This document shows, piece after piece, positions 11,010-23,153 of a stretch of 64,000 bases of DNA. Numbering within the stretch: position 1 is the stretch's first letter; each line of letters begins with the position of its first letter. Location of the stretch: positions 105,507-169,506 of the forward strand of contig JAIXMP010000056.1 of NCBI GenBank assembly GCA_025677815.1. The letters are read 5' to 3'. The translations under genes and the position numbers were made by a program. A model generated the notes under the pieces. It saw only the letters and a list, made by a program, of their open reading frames with translations. It did not search any database and had not been told where the DNA came from. Origin of the DNA: Phascolomyces articulosus (taxonomy: Eukaryota > Mucoromycota > Mucoromycetes > Mucorales > Lichtheimiaceae).

Positions 11010-12395
11010 ATGGAATCGTTATTATCAACCTATATACCTACCATTCCACAAAAATGCATTTATAAACAGCCAGATATTGATGTATTTACACGTAGTAAAG
11101 CATTTGAACGATTGATGACTTTTGTTGGTTTGTTAAACTCCAGTGTTACAAAAAAGAAGATTTCGGATCCTTGTCCCATCTCTGAGGTATATAAAAAAGG
11201 ATGATTTCATGGGAGGGTGGTTAATTAATAATGAAAAGTGACCTTGATATATAGCAAACGCAACGTATTCTGGACATGCTGGACGAGATGGATAGTTGGC
11301 TGGAAGAATTTCCACCTCTCGATAATCCACAACGATTTGGTAATAAAGCATTTCGACGATGGGCTAATAAAGTGGAAAAGGTATTATTAACATGAATAAA
11401 AATGTTTTCTATTGTACAAATGTGGATTTAGAAGTATGTGGCGCATAGAATCACGAACAGTAACGATGATGATAATAATATGACTATGATTTTAGGAAGC
11501 AGAGAACTTGATGCGTAAAACTTTACCAGAAAGCATGTATTCAGCGATCCCTGAATTAGCTATCTATTTGACCACTGGGTTTGGTAACAGTACTCGAATA
11601 GATTATGGTTCAGGACATGAATTGAATTTCTTTGCATGGCTTGGTGGTATTGCTTTGTTGGGTGGGTTTACTTCTGAAGATTATCAAGCTATTGTTTTGA
11701 GGATATTTGTCAGGTAAAAAAAAAAAAAAAGGGAAAGAAAGGAGAATCATGACGAAAAAAAAAGTTTATTAAAAACTAACAAAAATAAACCAGGTACCTG
11801 GAATTAGCACGTAAAATTCAAAGAACATATACATTAGAACCTGCAGGAAGTCATGGTGTTTGGGGATTGGATGATCATCAATTTCTACCTTATGTTTGGG
11901 GTAGTGCTCAGCTCATAGGTAAATATGCATGATAAACAAAATTAGAGTTTATTTCTTGTTGTCTAAAATAATTTGAATATTATTATTGTAGATCATCCAC
12001 GTTTAAAACCTCGATCTATCACCTCTAGAGATACAGTGGATGTTATGGCCAATGATTACATGTACTTTCGATGTATTCAATATATTCACGAGGTAAACAA
12101 GGATACGGATGATGGCGTGATTTTAGATTTTAATAGTATTAACAGCATCAAATTATTTGATTGGCTTAAAAAATTATATTAGGTGAAGCGAGGACCTTTC
12201 CATGAACATTCGCCCATGTTACATGATATTTCAAGTGTCCTTTCTTGGAACAAAGTGAATACTGGAATGACTAAAATGTATATAGCAGAAGTATTGAAAA
12301 AAGTACCTGTTGCACAGCATTTTTTATTTGGATACCTCTTTCCCTTTGAAGAAGCAACAAATTCATCAGCACCAGCAGCAGTAGCAGCATCCTAA
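11010..12395 (+). CDS. Serine/threonine phosphatase 2A activator (PTPA, peptidyl-prolyl isomerase)
   Basis: Six exons (11010-11186, 11255-11380, 11496-11713, 11794-11918, 11992-12092, 12183-12395) give 319 aa, the usual length for Rrd1/Rrd2. Landmarks in order: an N-terminal helical part with [32 protein letters not shown], the conserved YFTTGFGN-like [20 protein letters not shown], a [12 protein letters not shown] segment, [20 protein letters not shown], and [37 protein letters not shown] near the end. The family folds and activates PP2A-type phosphatases using ATP and shows prolyl isomerase activity, in cytoplasm and nucleus. An Ala/Ser tail is not conserved. The start ATG follows an in-frame AT-rich leader and is the first that fits the family. 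Confidence 0.93.
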
Positions 12396-12658
12396 TCAAA
12401 TATCAATTTCATCTTGATTATCATTATCGGAGAAAAATCAATTTGGAGAAGAATATGAGTGGTTTACATTCTTACTGTTTTTAAGCTATATTATCATAAT
12501 CTTTGATAAGATAAAAAAAGATAATAGATAAACAAAAAATAATAAAAATAAAACCCTATTACTATTTCCCACATTTGTTGTTTCTTTTTTTTATTTTTCT
12601 TTTTTTTTTTAACATAACTTTGATCTCATACCGAAAACCACAACTATCTGTCAACAAC

Positions 12659-13978
12659 ATGAAAAGATTCACCGCACAAACAAGTAGTTCAAGTAATATA
12701 CCAAAAAACCTTCCACCTGTTGATTTAATGGTAGATGAATCGCCTGTTCATTTTATTGGTCCTGCTACTCAAGATAATCCAATGTCACATATCCGTACTC
12801 GACTTATGGGCAACGTTGTCTTTCATGATCGAAAAATCAAATGGAATCGAATCACTTTACAATTAACTGGTAAAGCAGGTTTAAAAATACATGTCCCCAT
12901 GACTTCTTTGCCTCAAGATGCTATTACTGGACCTGCAGATATGACAGGAACAACCTTGTTACAAACTACTATTACTATTTGTCAAGTCGAAAAAGAACTT
13001 ATTTTTACAGGAGCACCCGTTATTGATTTTGGTTTACATATGCCTAATCATTTACCTCCTTCTATCAAAGCAAATCATGCCTTTGTGGAATATACTTTGG
13101 TAGCCAATTTCTCGGCAGGTACCTTTTTCAAAAAATACAGGATTCAAAGAACAGTGATGGTTAAGCGTCATTATTTACCCAATCCTTCAGCTTTGATACC
13201 AAGTATTGAGCATCATGGGGTACGGGAATGGTTTGAATGGTCAGCAGAAGTACCCAAAGCCGCATCAGCAGAATCAGGCGAACTGGTCGTTGCTTTACGC
13301 TGGAGTGTTGAAAAAGAACGTGTTGAAGTGGATCGTGTTGAATTACAAATGGAAGAATTAGAAATATATAGGTAATGATAAAACGACAATGGTGTGGAAG
13401 AGTTATATAGGGACCGTAAAAAAAAGCACGGCTGAAAAAGTTAGAAAGACAGAGAGGGGAGAAAAAAGTTACGTTACGACGGGTGGGAAGTTTTTTTATT
13501 TTTTGCTAAGCAACCCAGGGTTTTTTAAATTGTGTATCACTTTTTTAGGTTCTCTATAAAATCAGGTGTTCATAATTTGCCACCCAAAGTCATTCAATTC
13601 CCAAGCTCAATTTATCATCCACCCACTTTCTCCACCAGTTCAGAAACTCATTTTATTCGCACACCTTTATATTTAGCAAAGTCGACTAAAATTGCACAAC
13701 CTATTCGTATGCATACCTTTAATCCATTCTTGGAAATATCTCATAAATGTCGCATAACCATTCATTTCACTTATGGTAGTAATGCTAAACCTCTTCAACT
13801 TGAATTTCCTATCATCATTACTGATTGTCCTGCTTCACATTTGAATGGAGAATCAGGTATGTTTCAATTTCAAGAACAAGAACATTCTTCACCAAGAGCA
13901 AGACCAGGTATTGGAGGAGATGATGCAGTTACTGTGGATTTGGATCTACCTGAATATACTCCAGAATACTCTATATAA
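12659..13978 (+). CDS. Arrestin-like protein
   Basis: Two exons, 12659-13371 and 13549-13978, give 380 aa. The first half has the arrestin N-terminal sandwich pattern: HIRTRLMGNVVFHDRKIKWN, ITLQLTGKAGLKIHVP, then ELIFTGAPVIDFGLHMPNHL and the strand VEYTLVANFSAGTFFKKYRI. The second exon completes a C-terminal sandwich (KCRITIHFTYG, PLQLEFPIIITDCPASHL). The last residues include LPEY, close to the LPxY/PPxY motifs through which fungal alpha-arrestins (ARTs) recruit the Rsp5 ubiquitin ligase. By family this would be an adaptor for ubiquitin-dependent endocytosis of plasma-membrane transporters. The particular cargo is unknown. Two amino-acid permease genes are present 25 kb away, but no link is implied. 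Confidence 0.8.
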
Positions 13979-15218
13979 TAAGCTTATATTTTATCTGTAC
14001 ATTTTCCTTGCATGACACTATTGCTAATAATTTGTCACCATCAGTAAAATGATCATACTGTGTCAATTCACACATACTTATATTTTATTATTTTTCCTTT
14101 TTTGTCTATATAGATTATAGTATTCTACGTATTTTATTATTTTATCTTTTGTACATATACTTTCTTATTTTCTAACTAGTAATATTATTATAATAAACGT
14201 TTTTTTTTATCGAACAATTGCGTCTTATAAAACATATTTAAATAACTTTAAAGTGTAAGTCTAATTATAAACCATGTGTTCAACAATGTAAATATGCGAC
14301 ATAAAAAGATAAACAAGAAACAGATCTAAATGCAGTATAGTTTATCCCGTGTTTGTTACACATTGGTATACTTCTCCAAGGCCCTTTTCCTTTTAAAGAC
14401 CCCTTCTTCTCTTATCAGTCTAGAGTCCTTTTTTTTTTTTTTTTACTATCTTCAAGTTTCCTATTATGTCGTTTTAATACACCAAAAAACCATGATGAAA
14501 AGGATATATATACAAAACACTTCGATGGGTTCAAGGGGAAATGGTTAAATAGACAATTCACTGCTTTTATATTACCAGCAAATATTTTTTGCACCAGTGA
14601 TACTCTGTACTTTTACACTAACGCTTATACGATAAGTGAGCTTACCAACTACTTTCTGGGTAGCTACATACCACCAGAGAAGAAAATGAATTGTTCTTCA
14701 AATTATGTTTTTGAGTACAACCAGATACGTATGTATTTGAATTACATATATCGAGATAGGAAAAACAAGGTCCATTCTGTGGTAAACTTCCAACAATTTG
14801 AAGTCTATATATTTACTTCGATTAGGATTGGATCAATTTGAACAAGATCTTTCTCTGGTTTGGATGTAAGTGATTTTATAAAATAATCGCATAATAATAT
14901 TATGTTGCGGTAAGGAACACTAGTTTGTTCTTTTTATTATGTTATTATTATAACGGTACCAATGTTTTTACACATGAAAAACGATTTTCATATTATTAAG
15001 GGACTGTTTTAATAGGGTAGGTGAAATAAATACTTGATAAAGCACACATATTTTACATTATATATACCATGAAGGAATAACAATGTAGAATATAAATGGA
15101 TTTTATTCTGAAATATATACTGACAATCATATAACTATAATTGATTTTACATATTTGATATACCTCTGTTATACAGAGAGGAAGATATACAGATGCTGTT
15201 TGATTTTAAAATACTTTA
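13979..15218. other. Intergenic; one doubtful 162-codon frame
   Basis: A + strand open frame at 14353-14841 has an N-terminal part made largely of poly-Phe from a poly-T run, followed by unremarkable sequence. It has no recognisable domain, no flanking splice pattern and no close promoter. I treat it as chance or as a relic. The remainder is AT-rich 3' flank between the arrestin-like gene and the tail-to-tail F-box gene. Confidence 0.45.
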
Positions 15219-17693
15219 TTACATGTCTTCAGAGGTAGTAATAGGCACTTCTGCAAATTTCAGCGAACCACCACGTTCACGGAGAATATGTTCAACCTCT
15301 ATTCGGTCATTTGTATCCAATGAACCTGGTGACTCAGAATCTAATCTGTCCATACGTATACAGAGAGTCTTTAATGAATTTATTTTTTTAACCAACTGTA
15401 ATACAATGTCACGCGGAATATCCATCTCCAAATACGTAATAGGTAATAATGCAGTGTTTGTTGAAGCTGAGTAGGTGGCAATGGTTGACGGATGGGTTAA
15501 TTCTTTTTCTTTCGCCAGTAGTAACACGGCCTCCGAAGTATAAAAAGGAAATCCAGTAATTTTGATATGACGAATATGGTGACAGTGGATTGCCAGTTTT
15601 TGCAAAGCAAAATCATCAACAAAAAGGTAGTCCTCGCTATATAAGAACTGTTTATTGTTGTAAGAAGCATGGTGATATGGTTTTGACTGCTTTACTACAA
15701 GTACTTCCAATACTGGGAGACAACGGAGCAGTTTCCCTAATATACCATTATACTTGTCACCCGGTTGGATAGGCTTTCCAACCACTCCACCTCCATATTT
15801 AAATTCTGGGATAGTAAGTTGTAATTCTCGTAAATTGGGTGCAATAGTCCCATGCTCACACCACTGATGTAGATGCTTTGCGGAGATGCCATCGTAAAGG
15901 ACATATAAAAGTTGTAAAGAGTCTCGGCTGAGTTCTGTAAAAGTAGAAAAACAATAGTTCCAACAATCGCTGTTTCTCTTTGAAAAATATGAAACTGCTT
16001 CCCCATAATAGATTGGTGATCTTAAATATACAAATTGGCAAAGTGTTGTCTTTTTGCTGATGGTATTTGTTGTTGATACAGGTTTGACTAAGCTTACTGA
16101 TGTTCCATTATCAGATAAATGTGACACACGATTTGGAAAAGAGTCTGTACTAGTAGTATCGTTGTGTAAAACTGGATGTCTATTAATATCATTGTTGTCG
16201 TCTTTATTTTTTTCATGTTTCTGGTCGTCAACAATGCCATTCAAAATAATGTCATCTGGCATCTCTGCATCATTTCCTAGAACTACGGTTCTAATTCGAG
16301 GGCAATTTTCGAAAACTGTACTGCCATACGACCCGAGGTAAACTTTAGTTCCACGACTGTCCGCAAAAAAATGCATTAGGTTAGGACTTTGACTAACCAT
16401 GTGCCTTATTACCCAAGAAGAAAGGTCATTGTCTTGATTGTATACAAATCCGCTTTTTCCAATGCAGAGCTTGAGATAAGTAAGTGATAAGAATACCTGC
16501 GATTCTATTGCTTTACGACTGTAACGATCATAGTTTGAACCCCAACCCGTAAGATGTTCTTTAAAGGTCAGGTGTGTCAGATGCGAACAAGATGCCAGGG
16601 TTGCTATGGTTTTGCGAGTAGGAATGTTGCAATTAATAATTTCTGTCTGTTTAAAATGAGGACCATTCATACTCTCCAAAACTTTTCCCAGCAGATCAGC
16701 TTGAGTTTCTGACATATTGATGTTTTTGAAGCCTTAAACAAAAATTATATAAAGATATATAGAAAGAGAAAGGAGAATTATCGTATAGGATAATAATTTA
16801 AAATGATAAGCATTTGGTTTGTAATTAGTACGGCGTAGAAGATATTATAGAATGCCAAAAGGAAAATGTGTCTTACTGAGCATTTCGATACTGTTAAGTT
16901 CTTCAGCAACCACTGGTTGAATGATACCAAGAATATCGTTTATTTTGGAGTGAATTAGATTATTCAGGTATATCCCATGAGTTGGTTTATATGGATCTAC
17001 AACTACAACTGTTGATTTATTTTCTAGTGCTATTTCGGCAGGAGAAAGTTGGTTCCAAAAAGGTGGCCAAGTTATCATAAATTGACACCATCGTTTACAG
17101 GTATGCGCGCATTGATAAAGATCGTCAAAATTATCCTTCAAATATCCAAATATTTGGTAAAGGATATCATACGGAAGAGATTGATGGAACTGGTGACTAT
17201 GTCGCACTAATATGGTTAAGGTGTTTTCTCTTTCCTTTTTTAGGATCAACAGATCTTCCTGTTGTTGCCGTTTTTGTTGCTGAGCAATGATAAAGCCATC
17301 GTTGTTACTGTCATTACTTTTACTCTTGTTGCGTAATATCCATGTGGATACTATAGTACCAGTCGTTTTTTGTTGTATAGTATTTTTGCGAATTTTATGT
17401 TCGCTTGGTTTTGAGGGATCTATACTACTGTCACTGTTGGTATTATCCATCATGAAAATCTCGAGTGCTATTGATATATTTCTGATTCCATCGTTATATG
17501 CTTTCAGTGCTGCACGTAGGTTATTATCTTCTATGTAAACTTTGGCAAGGTCAAGGTACCCTTTTGCTCTTCTTGGTGACTTGTGAATTAGTTTCTTTGC
17601 TTTTCGCTCTCTTGCAATTAAACCCCTTTTAATAAAGCGAGATTCTGGAAGAGCATCATATGCATTGTGTGCTACTTGTTGGAACAATGGCAT
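15219..17693 (-). CDS. TPR - F-box - LRR protein (Dia2/Pof3-type architecture)
   Basis: Two exons, 16877-17693 and 15219-16732, joined by a GT-AG intron in frame (the junction reads EML-SFKNIN), give 776 aa. Residues about 40-75 contain a TPR-like helix pair (RAKGYLDLAKVYIEDNNLRA, then ALKAYNDGIR). Residues about 178-225 are the F-box (LPYDILYQIFGYLKDNFDDL, then CKRWCQFMITWPPFWNQL). The second exon has LRR-like segments (LTHLTFKEHL, FLSLTYLKLCI, LRELQLTIPE, LEVLVVKQS, ITYLEMDIPR). TPR/F-box/LRR order is that of yeast Dia2 and fission-yeast Pof3, SCF adaptors tied to the replisome. Mucorales have many F-box genes of this layout, so orthology is not established. The ATG at 16715 is internal, not a second gene. 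Confidence 0.78.
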
Positions 17694-18273
17694 ACGGGTT
17701 AAAATAAAGAAGAAATAAAAAGAAAAGCAAACTTACACTTTTTTTGTTAGTTTTATAAGAGGTTCCTCGTGATGCAAGATAAAGTTTCGAAATAATGGGG
17801 ACAGTGTGGTACAAATAATGTTTGGCTTGGTTGGATGATTAGGCAATTGGTTCTTTATTTTTAGACAGTCCCCCAATCCTTTCCTATATTGGTGAAGCAA
17901 AATTACAATAGTGACGTCTAAATCAGATATTTTAATACTCGTGTATAGAACCCATTAACCTGTATTTAATCGTCTCCTCTATATATATCGTTGTATGTGC
18001 GTAATAGGAACATATCGCTGTTTCCTACTTGGTGTATTGATAATAGTTTATTCATCAATTCGAGTTTTGACGCGTTCCTATTCTGTTAAGAGACATTTAT
18101 AATGTCTGTAGGTAAGCTATGGAGAAATTTCCTGTTAGATGGTTGGATGAATTTCATGTCTGAAACCATGGATCACTCTATTATAAATATAATTGCTAGG
18201 GGTCGGGGAGAGTCTCTTCCTCTTAAATCATAATATTGCTTTTAATCCTTGAATGCTATATTTTTCTTTCACC
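17694..18273. other. Divergent promoter region, no gene seen
   Basis: Separates the minus-strand F-box gene from the plus-strand gene at 18274. A TATA-like TCTATATATATCGTTG lies at about 17979-17994. No open frame of interest. Confidence 0.5.
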
Positions 18274-19128
18274 ATGAAAAAAAATAACAATAGCAATGGC
18301 AATAAAAAACAATCATCCACAAATACTGAACAGAACCCTTCAAAGGATTACGATCAGGTACTTTTTTTGTACGTAAAGTTGATATTGTTCTGTAGTCAAT
18401 TCCTTCTTTTTATGCATTCTAATGCCACTTACAAATAGTTGGCCAAGAAACTGAAAGCGAGACTCCAATATGCAAGATTTAAAGTACAAAACGGAATGAC
18501 GGATCAAAGTTTGGAACAAATGGAAAATAAAGTCGAACGTCAATTGTCGCATTTAGAATTGCTCAGTAGTATCAACAATGATTTTTTCGTCAATAAACGA
18601 GGACATAAATCAATGACTATTACTAATGATGGTTTCCCACCCACACCACCACAAACACAACGACGAGGTCGACGTAGTCGTAAAAGTGAACGAGAAGAAG
18701 AAGAACGAGCGGCTCGTAATTTAATGATGATATCCTCTTCACCAGGCGGAAATCCTCCCAAGAATTTAAAAAGACCTCACCATCAACATGCTCCACCACC
18801 TACTGCTTCTCCATCCTCAAATCCTTCCACAACAACAACAATAGGGTATACTAATATGAATAGTCCTACACTTCCATCTTTTCAAGATGTCGTATCTCGA
18901 GTTCCCGATTATGATCGTAAAAGCCGCCAATTTGCAGAATCATTTCAACAAACACCTCCTGTAGGCGCATTGCCTATAGATCCCGGTAGTATATCAACAA
19001 GATTCCCTTACTTCCCGCCAGTAAATTGGACAGGTGCGTTACCACCAGTAGATAATCCATATTCTACAAGTGATACAAGAACACCACCTTCACCTGGTTA
19101 CCGTTATACAATGAATCGACTGCATTAA
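18274..19128 (+). CDS. Hypothetical Ser/Pro-rich protein with a possible Whi5/Nrm1-like motif
   Basis: Two exons, 18274-18357 and 18439-19128, give 257 aa. Residues about 29-60 (LAKKLKARLQYARFKVQNGM, then SLEQMENKVE) resemble the short helix of the Whi5/Nrm1 family, which binds G1/S transcription factors; there the pattern is a basic RL-x-x-A-x-x-KV segment. The remainder is disordered: a PPTPPQTQRRGRRSRKSERE basic stretch that could be a nuclear signal, many SP/TP sites that could be CDK targets, and a Tyr/Pro-rich tail. A small nuclear regulator fits, but similarity to Whi5 is by eye on about 20 residues only. An upstream in-frame ATG (18253) would add seven hydrophobic residues and is less likely. 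Confidence 0.6.
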
Positions 19129-19228
19129 TAAAGAAAAAAATTTTCAGCCTAATTTTTTTTAAAGCAGATTTGAGCTAAATAAAAAATAATAAACTTTTTT
19201 GACAACCTTTTTTTTTTCTTTATAAATT

Positions 19229-22200
19229 ATGGATCGTCAGCATAATCGTAGAGGAGGTCGAGGTGGATCTCGAGGTGGTTTTAATAATCGAAAACCTAGA
19301 CACGATCCAAGTATTGGATCTAGACTTCCACAACAAATTCAGGATGAACTAGAGGATCAAGGTAAGTTTTGTTTTTCTTATTCTTACGATCAACCTGGAT
19401 TCAGAAAACGAAATTCATAATACATTAATACTTTTTTTTTTTAAAAAAAAATAGATACTGACGATCGAAAGTTTTCAAATAAATTTATCAACAAGGTGGC
19501 CAACCGAAAAGAATTACGAAAACAAAAGCGATTAGACAAAGGGAAACGAAAAGCAGCACACCAAGCTGGAATGACACATACAGCACCACAACCACCCGCA
19601 AAACGTCAAAAAGGAAATAACCACAGCAACAACAACAATGATAAGAATACCAGCAAAGAAAATACCACTTCCACGAAAAAACAAATTGAAAAACCAAAGG
19701 AACCATTAGAAAATAAAGCAAAGACGAATAAAAAAGATGATACAACCAAACTCAAACGTTTATCCAAATCCAACCCTCAACTGGCATCACTTTTAGAAGC
19801 TGATCAACTTGTTAATGGTACAAGCGACCAAAGTTTTGCAGATGATGATCGAGATATTGCTTATTGGGAAAAGAAACTTGGTGTCAATAAAAAGAAAAGT
19901 GGCAGTGGACTCAAAAAGGCATTGGAAGATGATGGTTTATTGGAGCTTCTTGGTGGATTGGGTGGCAGTAACGAAGATGATCAGGAAGAAATGGATGACC
20001 GGGAATATTTAAGACAAAAACGACAGAAAAAGAAGATGCAAGAAATGGAAGCTAAGGGTGAAGAGGTAAATAATATATACATTGTGCTAATTTAGAGGTT
20101 AAGTGGTTTTTGCGAGGGGGGGGGGAAAGCATGGTATATTAAATATAGGATGTTTTTGGTTAGGCTATGGACGATTTATTTGCTGATTTGGATGGAAACA
20201 GCTCTGAATTCGATGAAGATGAGGATGAAAACATGCTCCATATGCCTGAAGAGGATGAAAGTGACTCTGGAAAGGACGAGGAAATACTCGATGATGGCTC
20301 TGATGATGAAGAAATGTCTGAAGAATATGAAAATATGACTGATCCAGAAGAAGAAGATGAAGGAGAGGAAGAAGAAGACAGTGATTCAGAAGAGGTATAT
20401 TAAAAATTTTGGTAAAGCATATATAGTATGGAAGGTATAGTTAACATGATGCATTCATGACATTGGTAATTAGAAGGAATCTAAAGAAAAAGCACCTGTC
20501 GAACCAAAACCGTCATCCGTTGCAACAAAATATGTCCCACCTCATTTACGAAAAGCGCCTACTACAAAGTCAGAGCAACAAATCAAGTTACAAAGACTTC
20601 TTCAAGGTCAATTAAACAGATTGAGTGAAAGCAATATTGAAGCGATTTTGTTACAGATTGAAGATTCTTATGACAACTATCCTCGCCACGGTAATGAAAA
20701 CAAGGATAAATTTTATTAGGGAAAAAGGATGAATTGGATTATATAGAAAAAACCACGTCTAATATAAGTATATATATAATAGATGTGACATCAACTATTA
20801 CCAGTATCATTTTGGATTCAATTGCACAAAAATCCAACCTTCTTGATTCATTTGTTGTATCTTATGCAACTATTGTAAGTGGCATTTATCGACTCAAGGG
20901 TGTTGATTGTGGTAAGTTTATTTAAAATCCAGTAAATTCTTTGATCTATATTCACAAATGACGAAAACGTGAAAGAACTAAAATTTTATCTATATTATAA
21001 TAGCTGCCTTTTTCGTTCAAAGCTTAGTAGAAACATTTGAAAAAGAATATAAAAAATGTCAAGAAGCAGCAGCCCGGGGCGAAAACTTAGATGATGAAGT
21101 GACTCCAGGTGCTCGTGAAGCCAAGAATTTGTTGACTCTTTTGTTGGAATTGTATAACTTCCAAGTTGTTTCTTGTGTTTTAGTATATGATATTGTCCGC
21201 GTTTTGATCAGTCGTTTGGATGAATATAGCGTCGAATTATTGCTCAAGATTGTGAAAAGTAAGGCTATAGTTATATTTCACTTATTTTTCAAAATGTACT
21301 CACTTAACCTAACTTGGATTAAAATAAATATATTTTATAGCTGCTGGTCCTCAATTACGTGCAGATGATCCTGCTGCTTTAAAAGATATTATCGATGAAA
21401 TTCAGAAAGAAACTAGCAAACGTGATCCAAAATCCATCTCGTAAGTATTATATAATTCATTTATTCATCAAAGCCTTACAAAGTAAAACTATAGTATTTC
21501 ATTATGGATTGATTCAAAAAATGTTTGGTTTTTTTATAGTACTCGTCATAAATTTATGCTTGAAACACTTGCCAATATTAAAAATAACAAAATTAAGAAT
21601 GGCCCTACAGCTTCTGGACAGGCTGATAAAGAATTAGTGATGAAAATGAAACGCTTCTTGAACGGTCTTGGTAAAAAACGAAGTACCCAAGTGGCCGAAC
21701 CATTGCGAGTTAGTTTAGAAGATATTCATCAAATTGAAACCAAGGGCAAATGGTGGCTCGTGGGTGCCTCTTGGAAGGACAATTTGGTTGGAACTGAAAG
21801 CAAACGCAAAGAACCCGTTAAAATGGCCAAGGATTTGAAAAAGGATCAATCAATGCAAGCAACATTATTAAAATTAGCACGGAAACAAGGCATGAATACC
21901 GATATTCGTCGAAGTATCTTTATTACTACCATGAGTGCAGAGGTAAGGCATTCCACTTATCATTCTATTTTCTTCTTCTTCTTCTTCTTCTTGGAAAGTT
22001 TAAACTAATAGCAATAAATTATATAGGACTACCTTGATGCATTTGAGAAACTGATGAAACTTGGATTAAGTGAAGTACAACAACGTGAAATTGCACGTGT
22101 ATTATTAAAATGTACTGGCAATGTAAGTTATTTCTTTTTTTTGTTTTGTTTTTGACTTTGCTCAATCATATGGAAGACATCGAATTAACACATCTTTTGT

Positions 22201-22768
22201 ATCTGGATCGATACGATTAATTTAGGAAAAAACATTTAATCCATACTATATGCTTGTTGCCAAACGGCTATGTGAATTCAACCATTCTTTCAAAGTCACT
22301 TTTCAATATTGTTTATGGGATTTCTTACGGGAATGTGGTGAGCGCGATGTCGGTGGATTGGAACGTACCATGATCGAAAGTGCAGACACCAGTGATGGTG
22401 CTACAGTTCGAACCAGTCGTATCGTTAACGTTGCCAAATTTTATGCAGGTTTAATAGCCCATGATTGTTTATCTTTGGCACTTTTAAGAAGTGTCAACTT
22501 TATGACATTGGGTCAAAAAGGTCGGTTATGGCATCAAATGTTATTTATCAATATCTTTATTCAACTCAAGGATTCAGCAGCATCAGCGATTGTGAGCGTA
22601 TTTTCAAAAATTGTGGATATGCGAACATTGGCACAAGGTATTCTCTTTTTCTTACAAGAATCAGTGGTCCATTCAAGCGCTGGTATATTAGGTGAAAATA
22701 ACAAAAAGGATATTGAAGCTGTACAGAAAGGCTGTAAGATAGCTAAAGATACTTTAGGCCGTAAATAA
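19229..22768 (+). CDS. SGD1: Nucleolar MIF4G/MA3 protein, Sgd1/NOM1 family
   Basis: Ten exons (19229-19361, 19455-20065, 20164-20394, 20474-20690, 20783-20911, 21004-21258, 21341-21440, 21540-21942, 22027-22122, 22226-22768) join in frame to 905 aa, near the family length. The N-terminus is RGG-rich (RRGGRGGSRGGF), then Lys-rich, then strongly acidic (residues about 255-325). The MIF4G domain begins near 350 after KYVPPHLRK (LQRLLQGQLNRLSESNIEAI, LDSFVVSYATIVSGIYRLKG). The MA3 domain starts near 694 (DYLDAFEKLMKLGLSEVQQR) and the conserved FNPYYMLVAKRLCEFNHSFK follows. Sgd1 works in 18S rRNA maturation in the nucleolus and interacts with the DEAD-box helicase Fal1 in yeast. NPL or salt-stress roles are not visible here. 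Confidence 0.92.
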
Positions 22769-23153
22769 ATAAATAAATGATTAGAAGACTTCTTTTATTT
22801 TTGTATCATAGAATTGTCTTGCTACTAAGTAACATAAAAATTAACTGTAGTGAATATGAGTGTCACATGATTATTTATACACATATAATCCTTTTTCAAA
22901 AAACTTTTTTTTTCTTTCGCTTTTCTTTCACTTCTTTAACATTTTTTTATATACCCAACACCCTTACTTCTTTTTCATTTTAACCTTTACAAAGAATAAT
23001 ATATAAAATGTGGGATGGTTTAGAAAATCAAACGTATTTCCTTTCCTTTCTTTTTAATGTTTTTTATATGAAATTGCCGTCATTTTGTGTAACACTTTAT
23101 CTGCATAAAAACACCATAGTTCGCAACACCGATTGACAGCCCCACCTGTATAC
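22769..23153. other. Intergenic, promoter of the HFM1-like gene
   Basis: 385 bp between two same-strand genes. Contains pyrimidine-rich blocks. An ATG at 23008 followed by a possible donor does not splice in frame to the first coding exon, so I did not use it. Confidence 0.5.

Noticed and set aside
14353..14841. 162-codon open frame
   Set aside because: N-terminal part is poly-Phe from a poly-T run, with no domain, no promoter and no splice support.
23008..23040. ATG at 23008 as first coding exon of HFM1
   Set aside because: The only donor nearby does not give an in-frame join to the exon beginning near 23140.
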